Source of the DNA: Pohlia nutans
Lineage: Eukaryota > Streptophyta > Bryopsida > Bryales > Mniaceae
DNA: 64,000 nucleotides
NCBI GenBank assembly: GCA_022496805.1
Contig: CM040085.1
Location: 18,009,811 to 18,073,810, forward strand
Reading direction: 5' to 3'
In this document: piece after piece, positions 11,180-23,987 of the stretch
Numbering within the stretch: the first letter of the stretch is position 1
How the letters are laid out: every line of letters starts with the position of its first letter
The notes under the pieces: generated by a model
What the model was told of the DNA's origin: nothing
What the model saw: the letters and a program-made list of their open reading frames with translations, nothing else
Databases searched by the model: none
Program-made: the position numbers and the translations under genes

Positions 11180-12564
11180 TCAATTCAAAAAAATTTGAAA
11201 AAATTGGAAGATTTTTTCTTCACATATTTTAACACTGGAAAAATTCATAGCTCAAAATTCCATTTACAAGCCTTTGTCCTCTTTCTCTTTTAGAATTTAG
11301 AGTGCATATTATGCACTGTGACGCACTAGTTTACCTTTTGTTTCATACTCCATTAAAATGTAATGCCAAATTTTTAATTTTTTATCAATTCTTTTTTCTC
11401 TTTTATCAGTACGATTTCACAAAATTATTTTTCTCTCTCTAAAATGAATTTTTCAAATTCTCAAAATCCTCAAAAAAGTGCACAAGGGCAAGAATTATAG
11501 TGGACCGTACCATACAAACGCCCTGGAACATCTCCAAGAAAGTACAGTCTCTTTATGGTAATGGATGCCTTGCACCCCCTGTGGATTGTGCCTCCGTTTT
11601 TTGCAAGACCATGGCTCGACTCGTTATGAGTACGTTTGTTGTGTACATGTTTTCCTTGTTGTACTACTAAGGTTTCCTCTCCATCAAAGATCTTATCTGG
11701 ATTGTATTGTCTGAAGCATTCTCCGGACCGTATTGGCATTTGAGCTTGGCGGAGCAGTACAAGCGACTATCTCTTCAATGCGTGACGTACCTCAATGGTA
11801 TGATCAGAGTGGCATCTTGGGGCTCGCTCTCGGAGTAAACACATTGGTCTCGGCATAGAACACAGGGGTCCCAAACATTTTTGCCGGGGTAAAAAGTGGA
11901 TGGTTTGGCCCCATTTTTTACCCCATTTTTGGAACTTTTACCCTGTTTTCAAAAGCGAAGATTGGGAATTGGGGGTCAATTTTTGACTCCCTTTTCGGAA
12001 CCTTTACCGGGGTAAAACATGATTTACCGGGGTAAAACAATGGTGCTTTTGACCTGCATGGGGGCCAAAAAAAAACTGCCCCGGGGTAAAAGTCCCTCAT
12101 TTTTACCCCCCACCCCAAGTTTAGCCCCGGGGTCAAATTGTGAGGGTTCCCTGTGGAAACCGGCAGTGGTGGTTGGATTTGAAACTACTTTCACCTTCAA
12201 TGAAATCCTCGTACCTGTTCTAAGGGTCATGAGATACCCACATAACACCCGTAGAGGGGAGCGGATTCCCCATCTCTAGAGGCCCATTTATGCGGGATCT
12301 TGAGAGGGAACCGGGACACACGGTCTCTCCTCCCACTTAATATCTTTCCACGTGAATGGGCGAGGTGGGCTTGGCTGAACCTTGTCTCGGACGGTTTGGA
12401 AGCTAAGAGCATGCGTTTGGAGGTACGCACGCTCATAGTCACCGATCTAAGAGTCCTCCGAACCGCAATCAAGAACTTGCGGCTGAATCACCCTCCTAAA
12501 ACACTTCGGCCGAGGTGTTGTATCAGCGCATATGAGGTCTCGAGCCTTCACCAGTATGGTTGAT
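11180..12564. other. Gene-free spacer with a TTTTACCCC/GGGGTAAAA cluster
   Basis: No gene is supported. Between about 11885 and 12135 the words ttttacccc and ccggggtaaaa occur at least eight times in both orientations, with two direct copies of taccggggtaaaaca near 12008 and 12023. This may be the end structure of an unknown element. Confidence 0.4.
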
Positions 12565-12947
12565 TGTCCTAAAACCACCAACTTAAGCAATCTGGCCTAT
12601 TTTTGGCAGCGCAAAATTCGGAAAAAAAATATGACCGCATTCGAAATAGGTTTTGATGAGGATTGCAAAAATTTGCAACATCTAATTCGCATTTGTCAAT
12701 TTTATACAAAATTTCAAAGTGGAAAGTAACCTCTAACCCATACATCACATACCAATGTCCTAAGTTCACACTTTGTTGTTCCTAGATTCCGCTCATGAGC
12801 TAACCCAAAACCACCACTATTTCTCTGCAATGCTTGGTATGCCATTGGTTTACTTGAATAGTGAAATTGGTGGTTTTGAGTCTCAATTGTGGTTGCCCCA
12901 AGAAAGCTCTACATGTCATAATTGGGGGAGGTGGTGGTTTTAGGACA
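12565..12947. mobile_element. 383-bp MITE with TGTCCTAAAACCACCA ends
   Basis: The 16-bp terminal inverted repeat TGTCCTAAAACCACCA starts at 12565 and mirrors at 12947 (tggtggttttaggaca). Related aaaccacca and tggtggttt words also occur inside. There is no coding sequence, the target duplication is unclear and the superfamily is unknown. Confidence 0.55.
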
Positions 12948-13726
12948 TCCTACCTTACTCAACACTTCGTGTTAACTGCAAAATTTCCGTCAATTGTTGA
13001 TTCCTGGCGAATCCTCTTGGCCCAATACCCATAGACAAGCGTCGAAAGCAGGGCGCAGCGAGACGGAAATCCTAATCCAACGTCTGAAGCTATGGGGTAG
13101 GAGAATTTAAGAATTCTCCCATCCCCCCAACAACTAGAACAGATATTTAACTAATTATGGACAAAATGACAAATTATGGACAAAATGACAAATTCTAAAC
13201 AATTTGCCAATAATTGTAGAAAATGCTCAATTCTGGACAATTGAAACTTTTATTGGTGGGTAGCTGGATTATATCGGCTGCTGGCCGACACTTTTGAGAA
13301 AAAAAGAAATTTTATTTTATTTTTTATTCTGTTTGGGCCAAAAATCAATTCTGTGACCTAACTATAGGCTAATATTCATTGTTTTGACCTTTTTTGAAGC
13401 AAAAAAGTCTGCATGTGGACATCTTTCAGTTCATCGAGAACCACATTCTCGAGTCTGCCACGTCTGGGGGGATGGCTCTCGACCGATAGTGGCTGAAGTG
13501 GAGGGTGGGTGACGTGGAAGGTGAGCGAGTCTCGGGCGTGCAGGCGGACGGGCTCGCGTGGCAGAGAGAGCCATGAGCCTGTCATGCAAGAGAGAAACGA
13601 CGAGAAGAAGACTCACGCGCCGAGACTGGTGCTGCCACGGGCTAATCTTGGCAGGCGCATTCCGTGTTTTTTTTTTCTGGCTATATTTCGCCAGATTTTT
13701 CTACAAAATATGGCATTTCTCTTTTG
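12948..13726. other. Spacer, nothing recognised
   Basis: There are short open frames in all directions but no protein family match that I recognise. The stretch at 13430-13640 is GC-richer than the flanks. No RNA gene is seen. Confidence 0.3.
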
Positions 13727-14305
13727 TTAACCCCTAAACGTACCTGGAATTGACAATTTGAGAAAAATCATCATAAAGTACTATTTACAAGAATATTTTG
13801 GAATTGATATACAAATGAAAGTTTTAGATTTTGAATTTTAGATTCCATCTGTACGGTTTGATTCACTAATACTATCACCAATATTTAATTATAAAACTTG
13901 AAAGTTAAAATTAAAAATTCCTTCCAAATTTGATTACTAACAGAATTTTAATATTTTTTTGAGTAAAACTTGTTGGAATGGATTTGAAATGAGATACTCT
14001 TAAACGTGGTGATTCTTTGAAATTTTTGTGTTTCTTAAATATATGACCTCATTTTTGCAAGGCCATTTTTGAACTATAGTCAATGCAATTTTGGCTTGGT
14101 CAACGACTTGACATACTTCTACATTTGTAATTTAAAAAAAAAATGAAATCAAGTATGACTAAATCCAACCGTTAGATAGGACAACAACTTGGTGAAGAAT
14201 CTCCAAAAAATTGGATGACTTTCATCCAAGCATTGATGAGAACGTGAGAAGGGTTTGAATCAGTTAGTCGTCCACTTTCTCTACGCTCTGACGTTTAGAG
14301 GTTAA
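13727..14305. mobile_element. TTAA element, family C
   Basis: The left end is TTAA-CCCCTAAACGTACC and the right end ...GACGTTTAGAGG-TTAA. It is closely similar along its length to 54872-55460 (for example gacaatttgagaaaaatcat near both left ends). 579 bp, non-coding. Confidence 0.78.
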
Positions 14306-14730
14306 GGAAAAAAATGAGAAGATTTTGAAATTTTTCTCCAAATTTTCTCTACATTTTTGGTGAAGATAGCCAAATTTTGTGAAGAAAATTACCAAAATAT
14401 GAAAAAATTCTAACAAAATATGATTGTAAGCTTAAGATTTCGCCAAATATTCTTTCCCAATTTTTTTTATGTGGCCAGTTAGGCTTCAAGAAAAACAACA
14501 CAGGGAAAACACTGGGCGCATTAACGTCCGGGGGGCTTAGAGTTGGGGAGTAACCATCTTACGTGATCTGATACTTGTAACCAAACTGGCTGCGTCCATG
14601 ACGCAACTTTGGGCAAGCGTAAAGCAGCAGAACACAACCACACACTTTTTCTGCAAATCATATTTTATATCTATCTTACTCCAAAACGCATCACAATCAC
14701 ACCTTTTTCAAAGCCAAGCCCTCACTGTCT
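14306..14730. other. Spacer, nothing recognised
   Basis: AT-rich, no gene or repeat structure recognised. Confidence 0.3.
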
Positions 14731-14992
14731 CTTACCCCATAAAAGGTACACGGATCCATGGTTTTCAAATGACAATTTCTTCAATTGCTCATACTGTGAA
14801 AAATACAATTCAGATCATGGGATCAAATTTTATATCACGAGAATCAATGAAGAATACTTCATGTATTTAATTGATTAAAAAAGCAAATAAATTTGAACAA
14901 AAGGAAGTCCACATAAGATGGCCTACTCAATATTACTAATAAAAAAATCATGAGGTCCGATTTGGGATTTTAGGTCCTTTAGCCTGGGTTAA
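14731..14992. mobile_element. TTAA element, family D
   Basis: The left end has decayed (cTTA-CCCCATAAAAGG) and the right end is CCTTTAGCCTGGG-TTAA. The interior (ggatccatggtttt... to aaaatcatgaggtc) matches 43863-44081 in the P450 intron. 262 bp, non-coding. Confidence 0.6.
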
Positions 14993-15163
14993 TCTATACC
15001 GATTTGCAAGTTTATAATATCCTACCTCTTATTGTACTAACACCACTTTCGCACCTCTAGCGACATTGACACAGTAGCTCACGTAGGTCTTGTGAGTTGT
15101 GACATTCAAACAACTTCGAAATTGCAAATGCACAAAACTGTCTTCCAATTACAATGCAATTTA

Positions 15164-16117
15164 AGGGCCGGTTTAGACTACAAGCAAGAATTAGAAAGCC
15201 TAGCCTCTCGTTTTGTCTTTTGAAAGGCCACCTTAAAGTCACAACCAGTGGTGGGCGTGTATGGCATCTTCTGCATGAAATGAACCTAGCTTGACCATTG
15301 TGCTTCCAGATGAACATTCGTTTATTATTACTTATTTATATTAGATACACACCCAATTCTGGTCACAACCTTTGGAAGTAAACCGACAGCTAAGGTTGTA
15401 AAATGAATTAGTACTAAGGTTTAAAATCTTTCTTTTTTTGTCAGTATCAAATGACTGTATTGATATCAGTTATAATGCATCCATGTAAACTTCAAGAGTC
15501 TAGTTCCATGTCACAAGAGGAGTTTTTATCTAATAATACATCAAGAGATCTCTAATGGTTTATCATATGGATAAAAACTCCGATTTCGACTGTTAGTTAC
15601 AATAGGCTAGACTGTAAGGGTCCCCAGATTTACGTCAGGCCCACTTCAACTAGGTGAGCCAGATGCAAATTCCAAATTATATTAACTTAAATGCTACCAT
15701 GTAGGAAAAATGTGCTCTTCATGTCATTTGACCTTCTTATGGTCCCATGGTCTATGGTGCATGTTGTTTACACTCATTGGTTACAATTTTAGGTAGCTCT
15801 TTTATTCCATAGCTCGTATATATTATATTCTGGAAATTCGCACACAAGGTTTCAAATTGCAGATATCTGTCACAGAGATCAAATTTCAAATATGCAATGA
15901 GAATGAGCTGATGAGAAACTCAAGTCCGAAAGAGGCCCATTAAGTAACTAACTAGAGACATTTCCACTTCCTCTCCCTCCATGAACACCGAATTAAAAAG
16001 GTTGTTACAATTCTCCAAATGGCTAGGCAGAATAAACTCATGATTCAACGTCTTTTCAATCGATTTTAGTTACCAATGACTGCGTGCAAATTTTGGTGCT
16101 ATCTTGTAGTCTAAACC
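15164..16117. mobile_element. TIR element with CGGTTTAGACTACAAG ends
   Basis: The left end (A)GGGCCGGTTTAGACTACAAG at 15164 mirrors CTTGTAGTCTAAACCG ending at 16117; the common core is CGGTTTAGACTACAAG. It is about 950 bp with no clear coding sequence. The outermost bases differ between ends (GGGC versus GGAG), so the exact borders and the target duplication are uncertain. It may be a Harbinger- or hAT-type relic. Confidence 0.55.
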
Positions 16118-16123
16118 GCTCCT

Positions 16124-16576
16124 CAGGGCATAACCACCCATTCCCCAATCTAATCTGAAGGTAAGTTTCGAATTCTGTTACGATAAGCTATCATTGCAAA
16201 CAGATTTAGAAAAGAAAAAGTTACACAAAAATCAATTACGTTAAATTCAGAATTCAGATTCCTCGTGAACCTCGTTTTGAGATTCAGCTTTCAGGAACCG
16301 GTGGGTATGCTCCTTGGAAGTTACCAAGCCTGCAGTGCACAAGAACTGAACTTGTGACTGAACTGCTAGCAGTCAATGAAAAGATTATGAGTTCACGAGT
16401 ATGACATACAGGTTGAGGAGTGACTCTGCATTCACTACGTCGAGTTGAATGTGTGTAGACAGGCTACGATCAGTTTGAAACTTGAAACGCTAATTATTAA
16501 GAAATCCAGGGTCGCAGCTAGAGCATATATGTAACTATAAGCAATCTTCCTATCACCACCGGATGTACGTGACTAG
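16124..16576. other. Endoglucanase 3' flank
   Basis: This is downstream of the GH9 stop codon and probably includes its 3' UTR. No other feature is recognised. Confidence 0.35.
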
Positions 16577-19500
16577 TTAGAGGGTGGCAAGCACTGCCAG
16601 CACTCCCACAAAAGGTGCAGTGGTGTAAGTGCAAGGCTCCGTCTGGCCATGGTTGGATCGCGCATCGTTGAAGTTGTCATATTTGTCCGGCCCTGCAACG
16701 ATGGCACCTGTGGCTTCATTCGGGTTTGAGCCTCCGTTGTTGTAGTAACCCCAGCTCTCCCCACAGTTGATCTTCCTGGGATCCACTTGCACGGCCGGCA
16801 CTGACGCTGCTCGGTGGTGGATTTGCCTGGGGAACTTGCCTCCGAATCCGATCAGGTACGACATGCCTCGCGGGTTCGCTCCCAGAATGTAATCGGCCTG
16901 CATGTCAGTACGTAATTTATACACAGTCATCGAGTCAGTAAGTCGTTCCATCCATCGCTTTCCAACAATGTTCATACATAAATTAACCCCTAAGCATCCA
17001 CTGTATTTCCTGTAGTGTAGGAAAATTGGACCCCCTGCTGCAAATCACCTGTTCGTGTGAAAATGACTTCAGTTTGACACGATCGACACTGTTGATCTTG
17101 TAGTATATATAGAACAAGAGCGTAAAATGATGTATTGCAATCAGAAAACCGAGGTAAAATGAGACAATGCCACCGTTGCAAAGTTCAGTGATGCAGATGG
17201 CCATATTGGGCGTTTTAGACGCTTAGTGGTTAATGCTGATCGAATGAACTATCTAGAACTATCAATTCGATGACGTTCGCTCAAGAGCACGTCATTGTAG
17301 CTGGAATGTACAGTTTCAACGGTACAAACCCGAATCCTTACCCTAGACTCGATGGACTAGATAAAGTTCGAGAATCAGGAGCTAGCATTATTGGACATAA
17401 TTATATATGCGAAGTCAAGCCTGACCAGATCTGTATTTAAATTTGGATGAATGATGAAAAAGCTAATTAAGCTTACGATGAGAAGATTGAAGGACTATAT
17501 TTTCGTTATAACAATCCATTCACTAGTCGCTGAGAAAGTGACAAAGTAGCCTCAAACAACGTCACGTACACTCCAGGGGCGTAGCAAGCATTATAAAAAA
17601 ATTACACTATTCTGGATAATTTTCCATATGTACAGTGACATGATGAATTGAGTACTACCTGTTGCTGTGCCACACCAAAGATTTGTTCCGGGGTGACACG
17701 AGCTCCCCCGCAATTGACCTGCCCTTTCACGTTCGCAAGATAATTGGAGTAGACTGTGAGAAGAAGCGCCGCTGATGTGATGAATTGCAGGTCCGTTCGG
17801 TCATTGGTGAAAAGTAACATCCCTCCTGCATCACGTACAGATCATTTCATATATGCATTAGCTCTACAAATCTACTAGTACTGGTCAAATACATGTACGT
17901 ATGATACTTCCGTTAATTAATTAACTGACCTGGCGAAAAAGAAAGATCGATACACCATCAAGACCTGCAACTATTCACAAGGTCATAGACCTCCGTTACA
18001 TTGGAGCCCATTAATGCTCAAGGGTCACAACAAATTAAAGAACTGGATTGGTGCAGTTTCAGATTGAGTTGCCCAACAGAAACGGGATTTTTGAGTTCCC
18101 CAACTCAAATATCCTAGATTTCAGAGCTTTAGGACCTTAATAATTCTGAAATTTCTCTTCTTCTGTTTTTAAAATATCATGGTATATATCACCATCTTGG
18201 ATGCCCGCCCAAACGATTTAGTTCACTCTGAAATGCATGCAGAAATTTAACATAAGGGTTTAATTATATACAATGATACCTTGAGTGACACCAACTTGCG
18301 ATACAGGACTGATGTTTCTAGGCAATATAGAACAGATGTAGTGGTCGGCACCGTCTTTGTACGCTTGAAGCCCCGGCGCCGTCCCCGTCATAGCAAACTG
18401 CACCAGATGTCGATCATCTAATCACTCTTCAATTGATAGCAATTGCAGTACTACGTATACGGTAAACCAAGGTACTAACGTCTTGAACAATTGAATTAAT
18501 TTTTTTACAGTTGCAGAAGATCGAGGACTTCTTTAAAGAATGGAAGTACTGTCTGTGATTTTCTTACCTTGGAAAGCAACACTTGAAAGCCTGCGTACTT
18601 ACTATCCCAGCCAAAAATAGTCCCCATCGCTATGCTTCCCCCCATTCCCTCACGGTTCCCAATGAGGTAATTGAGGTACGCATTTTCTCCCGTTGCTTTG
18701 TACAGCCACGCAGCTCCCCACAACAGCTCATCCTGCAATCCCAAACCACATGCATCGGTCAACATTTCTTCATATCCCCAACAAACAATTCCTATGAATT
18801 ATCTCACAGTACTTACACTCTCAACTCTTTCTTTATCACAGACTCTTTAGAATCACATCCTAGTATGTATCTACATAGAATATTCGATGTTATGTACCTT
18901 GAGATTTTCACAAATATTGTGTTTTGAACTGAGTCACATTGGTTGGACACTTACATTGTAGCCGTTACTGGAGCAATAGTAGGGACACACCGCGGATGCA
19001 ATTGCATCCCGGTAATTGCCTCTGTGCTCATCCGCAAACTGAAACACCTGCTTGACAAAAAGTAAACTTACTGTCGGTGCAGTGCATTGGTGCGTTACCA
19101 GGCAGGTTTCATCAAACAGAAGTTTTAAAACTTAAGAATTAGAACAAAATTAAAAACTAATGCAAACCTTAAAGAACGAAGACTGAGGAGGGGTAAGATG
19201 GTTATATGGAATTGGAAAGCCTGGATCCAACAAAGGTATTATCACTCAGCCGGTATTATCCCAGATCCAGATTAGTTGGCTTTTGAATGTGCGTGGCCTT
19301 GAGTTTGTCCACGCCCTTGGCTGGCAGGCCCTGGGTAATAATTTTCTTTAAGTTTCTCTTTTAGGAATGGGCTCATGTACCTTGAACTTAAAAAATATAT
19401 ATTGTAGCTCTAATTCTGTTTCGAATGGAGTTTTCTTCATATGATTTGAGAGAAACTTTAGGATAAGGTCTTTTAACTAATTAAAGCTACTTACATTAAG

Positions 19501-21399
19501 GCAAAATTTCTTTGTAGCTCATGATAACATACTAACATCGGGGATGGCTGTGAGAGGAGTAGAACATACACACTTCAACAACTGTATTCTAAAGGCCTCA
19601 AGTGATTATTTTCATCTTAGTTATGTACATAACACACACTGTAAGTGTTTTCATATGAAAAAATTTATGGTCCCTAGTGAACAAAGTTTCTAGTAACTGT
19701 ATTCCGGATTAAACCACATGAAGACATTTCAAATGCTTTAAAAAATGAAATAAAACATTTGAGATTTTTTTTAAGAAAAAATTACGGCATTTTCTTGTAA
19801 CTTCGATGAGGTGTAATAAAAAGCACCACAACTCGAATGCAGGCACATGTTAAATCGTATGCGAATCAAGAGGAATGATGTATCCGATACGAATACTTGA
19901 AAGCAAGGTAATACAGTCAGGAAACGGAATTGGGGACTTGGACCGTGGTAATAGGTGCCTAGTTAGAACATACCCTCTTGGCCGTGGCCAGGAGAGTGGC
20001 GGAATACGCCGGGTCGACGGTGGCGAAAGCGATGGAGGCGGCAGCAAGCGCAGCGGCGGTTTCGCCCGCGACGTCGGAGCCAGGGCGGGTTTTGTTCACC
20101 TTGTAGGCGCTCCGTGGCGTATCCATGTCTTCAGGCCGTTGCCAGCACAAGTGATCGCTGTTAGGATTTCCCACCTGCACGCACCCAACAACCATACCAT
20201 CAAGCACTTTAATTAAATAATTTCCATCGATCTCACCGGTCGCGTTTTATCGTAGAAAGAAAAAAAATTCTTCACATATCTGCATTAGACGGAGAATCGA
20301 ACAAGAGACGTTCAGAAATTCCAAGAGCTCGTTAAGTCTAGAGAGAGACTTGCATACGAGGCAAATACGTTTTACGTCAACTAGCAGCGAAAAACAAATT
20401 CAATTGAGAATTTAAGTGATACAGACTATAGTGTAGAGTAAAATGAACTCGAACGACATATATGAATCGTAGAAAAGCAAATCTTTCGCATGGATTAGAC
20501 GGGGAATTGAATTGGAGAAGGAACGAGTTCGTTAAGTCTAGAGAGAGACTTGCATACAGGGAGAATACGTTTTACGTCAACAGCTGCGAAAAACAAATGC
20601 AGTTGAGATTTTGTGCGAATACAGGCTATATCGTGGAGTAAAAAGAACTCGTTCGTAGAAAAGAATTCTAGAAAAGAAAAGCCTTCGCGTGGATTAGACG
20701 GAGAATTGGATTGGAGAAGGAACGAATCCTCACCTGCACCCATAACTGACCTGGGTCTTTGCTAGCCTTGAGAATGTAGTCAGTGCCCCATCTGAGCGCA
20801 TTCCGCGTGTTTCCAAGCTCCCCAGCTCTCTCCAATCGATCACCAAATTCAACTGCGCTCCATGAGAGGACAGTCAAGGTGAATGCCAACGGCAGTCCGA
20901 ATTTCACATTGTCGCCCGCATCGTAGTAACCGCCCGTTAGATCCACCTGCGCATCAACCACAGCACCAAAAAGAAGTCAGAGAAACCACAAACAATCAAA
21001 ACTTTACACACAAACTGTAGATCGAACATCCTCTACGCATGATTTTCAATGACCTTTTCTCATAAGTTACTCTCGTTGAATTCTAATCACAGTTCTGTAA
21101 AAACCAGCAACTGGAAGTTAAACTATGGTGAAAATTAAAAGATTCAAGACGCTTGCATTATCGCCGTGGCCATCATTCAATCCAGAATTGGCCCTCCATT
21201 TGAGACGTTGCCAATTAGGAAGCGGTCCGGAACGCTGGAGGTCGAAAAAGGGGAGGGACTTCTGCAACGCAGTTGTATAGTCGGACTTCGAAAACACCCC
21301 CGCCACAACGGGCATCACTACACAATTCGCCAGCACTAGAACGAGCGTCATCACCACCGCCAAATGCTGAGGCCGCATCGTCTGGCCAGAGCTCGCCAT
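16577..21399 (-). CDS. Glycoside hydrolase family 9 endo-1,4-beta-glucanase
   Basis: Eight exons (high to low): 21399-21157, 20946-20734, 20174-19974, 19047-18955, 18732-18568, 18397-18280, 17825-17659, 16897-16577. They join in frame to 506 aa, a normal length for a secreted plant GH9 enzyme without a carbohydrate-binding tail. The N-terminus has a hydrophobic signal-type segment (about residues 13-34) before [12 protein letters not shown]. Family motifs are [17 protein letters not shown] (catalytic Asp pair in DAGD, 90-93), HHR (427-429) and the C-terminal [14 protein letters not shown] with catalytic acid Glu487; family members usually have Tyr where His483 sits. GH9 enzymes cut beta-1,4-glucans in the wall. 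Intron 1 uses a GC donor (AAT|GCAAGC) and the others use GT. Intron 2 holds a roughly 205-bp tandem repeat and intron 7 a TTAA element. The protein ends in a short hydrophobic tail ([13 protein letters not shown]). Confidence 0.92.
16983..17233. mobile_element. TTAA element inside GH9 intron 7
   Basis: The left end is TTAA-CCCCTAAGCATCC and the right end, reversed, TTAA-CCACTAAGCGTC. It is 251 bp, lies wholly within the intron and is about 85 bp from the acceptor of exon 8. No relative elsewhere in the window was recognised. Confidence 0.65.
20283..20726. repeat. Tandem ~205-bp repeat in GH9 intron 2
   Basis: Units begin near 20283, 20491 and 20692 with (g)gattagacgg.gaat, and two units share gttaagtctagagagagact and atacgttttacgtcaac. 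The third, partial unit stops at the exon 2 donor near 20733, so the repeat abuts the splice site. Confidence 0.75.
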
Positions 21400-23172
21400 C
21401 GCTGCCCTCTCAGTGAAATCAATCCCAAACAGCCCCGATCAGCGCGCAGGGTTACTGTGAAGAAACTGACAGGGCTCCCTTCTGTGGCCTCTGCATATGA
21501 ATCATATGATCTCCAAGCAAGCAAGCAAGCCGACGACGACGACGACGACGTATCGTAATGAACTACGCAACAACGACTGACGATCTTCGTTGATCGAGCT
21601 AGCTAGATTCGTCGAGAATCATCCTCATGAATCTCTGTAATCTGTGTATGAAAGATGCCGTTTTAATGAATGTTCGAATATGTGCAACTCAAGGTTTCAG
21701 TTTCAGTGCCGAATGGATGATTTTTTCTCAAACATGAAAGGTGAATCCTGCCCACTTCCAGCAGTGAGAGTGGAAGCTTGCTTAGTTACGAGTGAGCCTT
21801 GGACGATTCCCCAAGTCCCAGCAGGTCAACCGTGTTCATGCTGTCCAAATGAAAGTGACAGAGTGAGTGACTGCTCATCACCTCAAACCTTTCGAACCTT
21901 ATGTTCAAATCAGAAAACGAAGTCATAGCTTACAGGCGAACAACAAAGGAAGTCATAGGGGAACAACACTGAGGAAGTCATAACACGGCAAAATTGCACA
22001 ATGATCAGGGGAATACGGCAAATCAGACTTTTTTTTTTTTTTTTTTTTTTTCTTTTTCTCTTTCTTGGGGGTGTGGGGGTATAGTGCCAGAATGCTCCAA
22101 CAAAAAATAATCTGGCTACTAAACGACCAAAAACTCAATATTAGATCGTCAAAATATTTTCTAAAATATTGGATGAAATCATCAGATTTGGATGAAAATA
22201 AAATTAAAATGTGGATGAAAAGTATTTTCTATCAAAAGTATAGATGAATGTATAAATATGTGATTCTACCATATTCTTTTGTATCACCAATTTAGTACTC
22301 TCTAAAAAAAATAAAAAAATAAAAAATAAAAGTTGTAGCAAATGCCCCTACAATGTAAGGTGCATCCACTTGTACATCATTTGTCATGTTCCCCAAATTG
22401 TGGGATTGATTTTGCGTTGATTTTGAGCATTGAAGGAGGAAATGAGCAACATATAAGAAATGCAATCCATGCTACTTGCAACCCATAAACCTTAAAATTT
22501 AACCAAGCTCGTGTGCATTTTGGTGATTATAGTGTATTTGAGAGGAGGATGGAAAATATATTTAAAGGTCATTTTTTTCAAGATTCAACACTAAGATCAA
22601 GTTCTAAACTAGTGTTGGACAAGCATTGACAATGGTTGTCATGTCAACCAACTAATAGTTTGTCTAACTACCTGCATCGGCTTGATTTGCCTCTCGTTTA
22701 CCCAATATTGAAATATTTGAGAACATTCATAAAATATTCTTGTCAAAACCCTAACTTTTCCAACTCCAAATGGATTGTGCGTGTCGGAAGGACACATCCA
22801 AAAACCAAATCTAACAAGTTGTCTCATTAAACGTAAAACTTGAGAAAATAATATTCTACAATTGACTATTATAATTATTTTGAATTCTAATAATGATGTT
22901 TATTGCAAAGCATAGAACTTTGGTTTGGATCCTTGTGCATAAGGTAACTATAACTAAAAGCGACCCTTTCCTTAAAGCGTCCCTAGCTCAATCTTTCATA
23001 ATAAATAGATTCTGACACCCTATTATTGATGAGAATGTGCACAATCTGAACATCTGAATTTAGGGTCGCTTTAAAGTCAACCTATAGTCAGCACTTTAGA
23101 AATTCATAACTTATTCATACGGTGTCCAAATAATGCATGCTAAAGTGCGTTGGAATCCTCTTGAACTTGCTA
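21400..23172. other. GH9 upstream region and spacer
   Basis: This holds the promoter side of the minus-strand GH9 gene, with a (gac) triplet run at 21533-21549 and a 23-base poly-T at 22029-22051. No gene is supported from 21650 to 23172. Confidence 0.4.
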
Positions 23173-23987
23173 TTAACCCCTAACCGTCCCGGCGTCCATA
23201 TTTTGGACGTTTTTGGGGTACATTCACCTTTGAAGAGCTGTAACGTTTTCCCAAAGTGTCCAAAAATAATGAAATTTTGCAAAAACTCCCCGCATGATGT
23301 ATGGAATGTGTGGTAAAAAATTTAGATCAATCCAAGATGTATTGAATTTTTGGTGATCATTTGAAAGTAGGTATCTTGTTTTTGGACAATTTCTGTGAAT
23401 TTTGATGGCAGCAACTTCGGGGGCTTGTATCTCCTTCATCCCAAGTTCGTTTTCAATAACATTTGTTGGATTGAAGTCCCCTTGAAGTCTAGTTATCATG
23501 GTAAAATTTTCATGTCAATCCATGTCGTTTTGAATGTTTGGGAGTCATTTTAGTGCACGGGTCTAGTTTGGACACTTTTTGCTTTTTGGTTCAAATGGGT
23601 CACTTTTCGGGCTACTTTTTGACATTGCAAGGCCATTTTAGGGCACATTAAATTTTTTCATGAGGATTTTTTGGTACCAATGTGTTTATATGATGATTTT
23701 GAACTACTTTATAGTTCAAAGTTTTTCCATTTGAGTAATTTTGAAAACGAATTTCACCTCTAATTGTGTTGTTAGGAAAATTTCAGCATCCTTTTTTATC
23801 ACTAAAACACTATGATCTTGCAATCTATATGGCCAAATGACCCCAAAATTGATCCACATGATCTACAACATGTATGTTACAAGATTGTACAGTTGAGATT
23901 TCAATACCTCACTTACATTTAGACCTATAACACATCAAAAGCGATGATGAATTTAAGCCAAAAAAGCTAGGGACTCTTAGGGGTTAA
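23173..23987. mobile_element. TTAA element, family A, short copy
   Basis: The left end is TTAA-CCCCTAACCGTCCCG and the right end GACTCTTAGGGG-TTAA, with perfect TTAA on both sides. At 815 bp it is collinear with 6287-7782 apart from the 690-bp block present only there. Non-coding. Confidence 0.8.
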
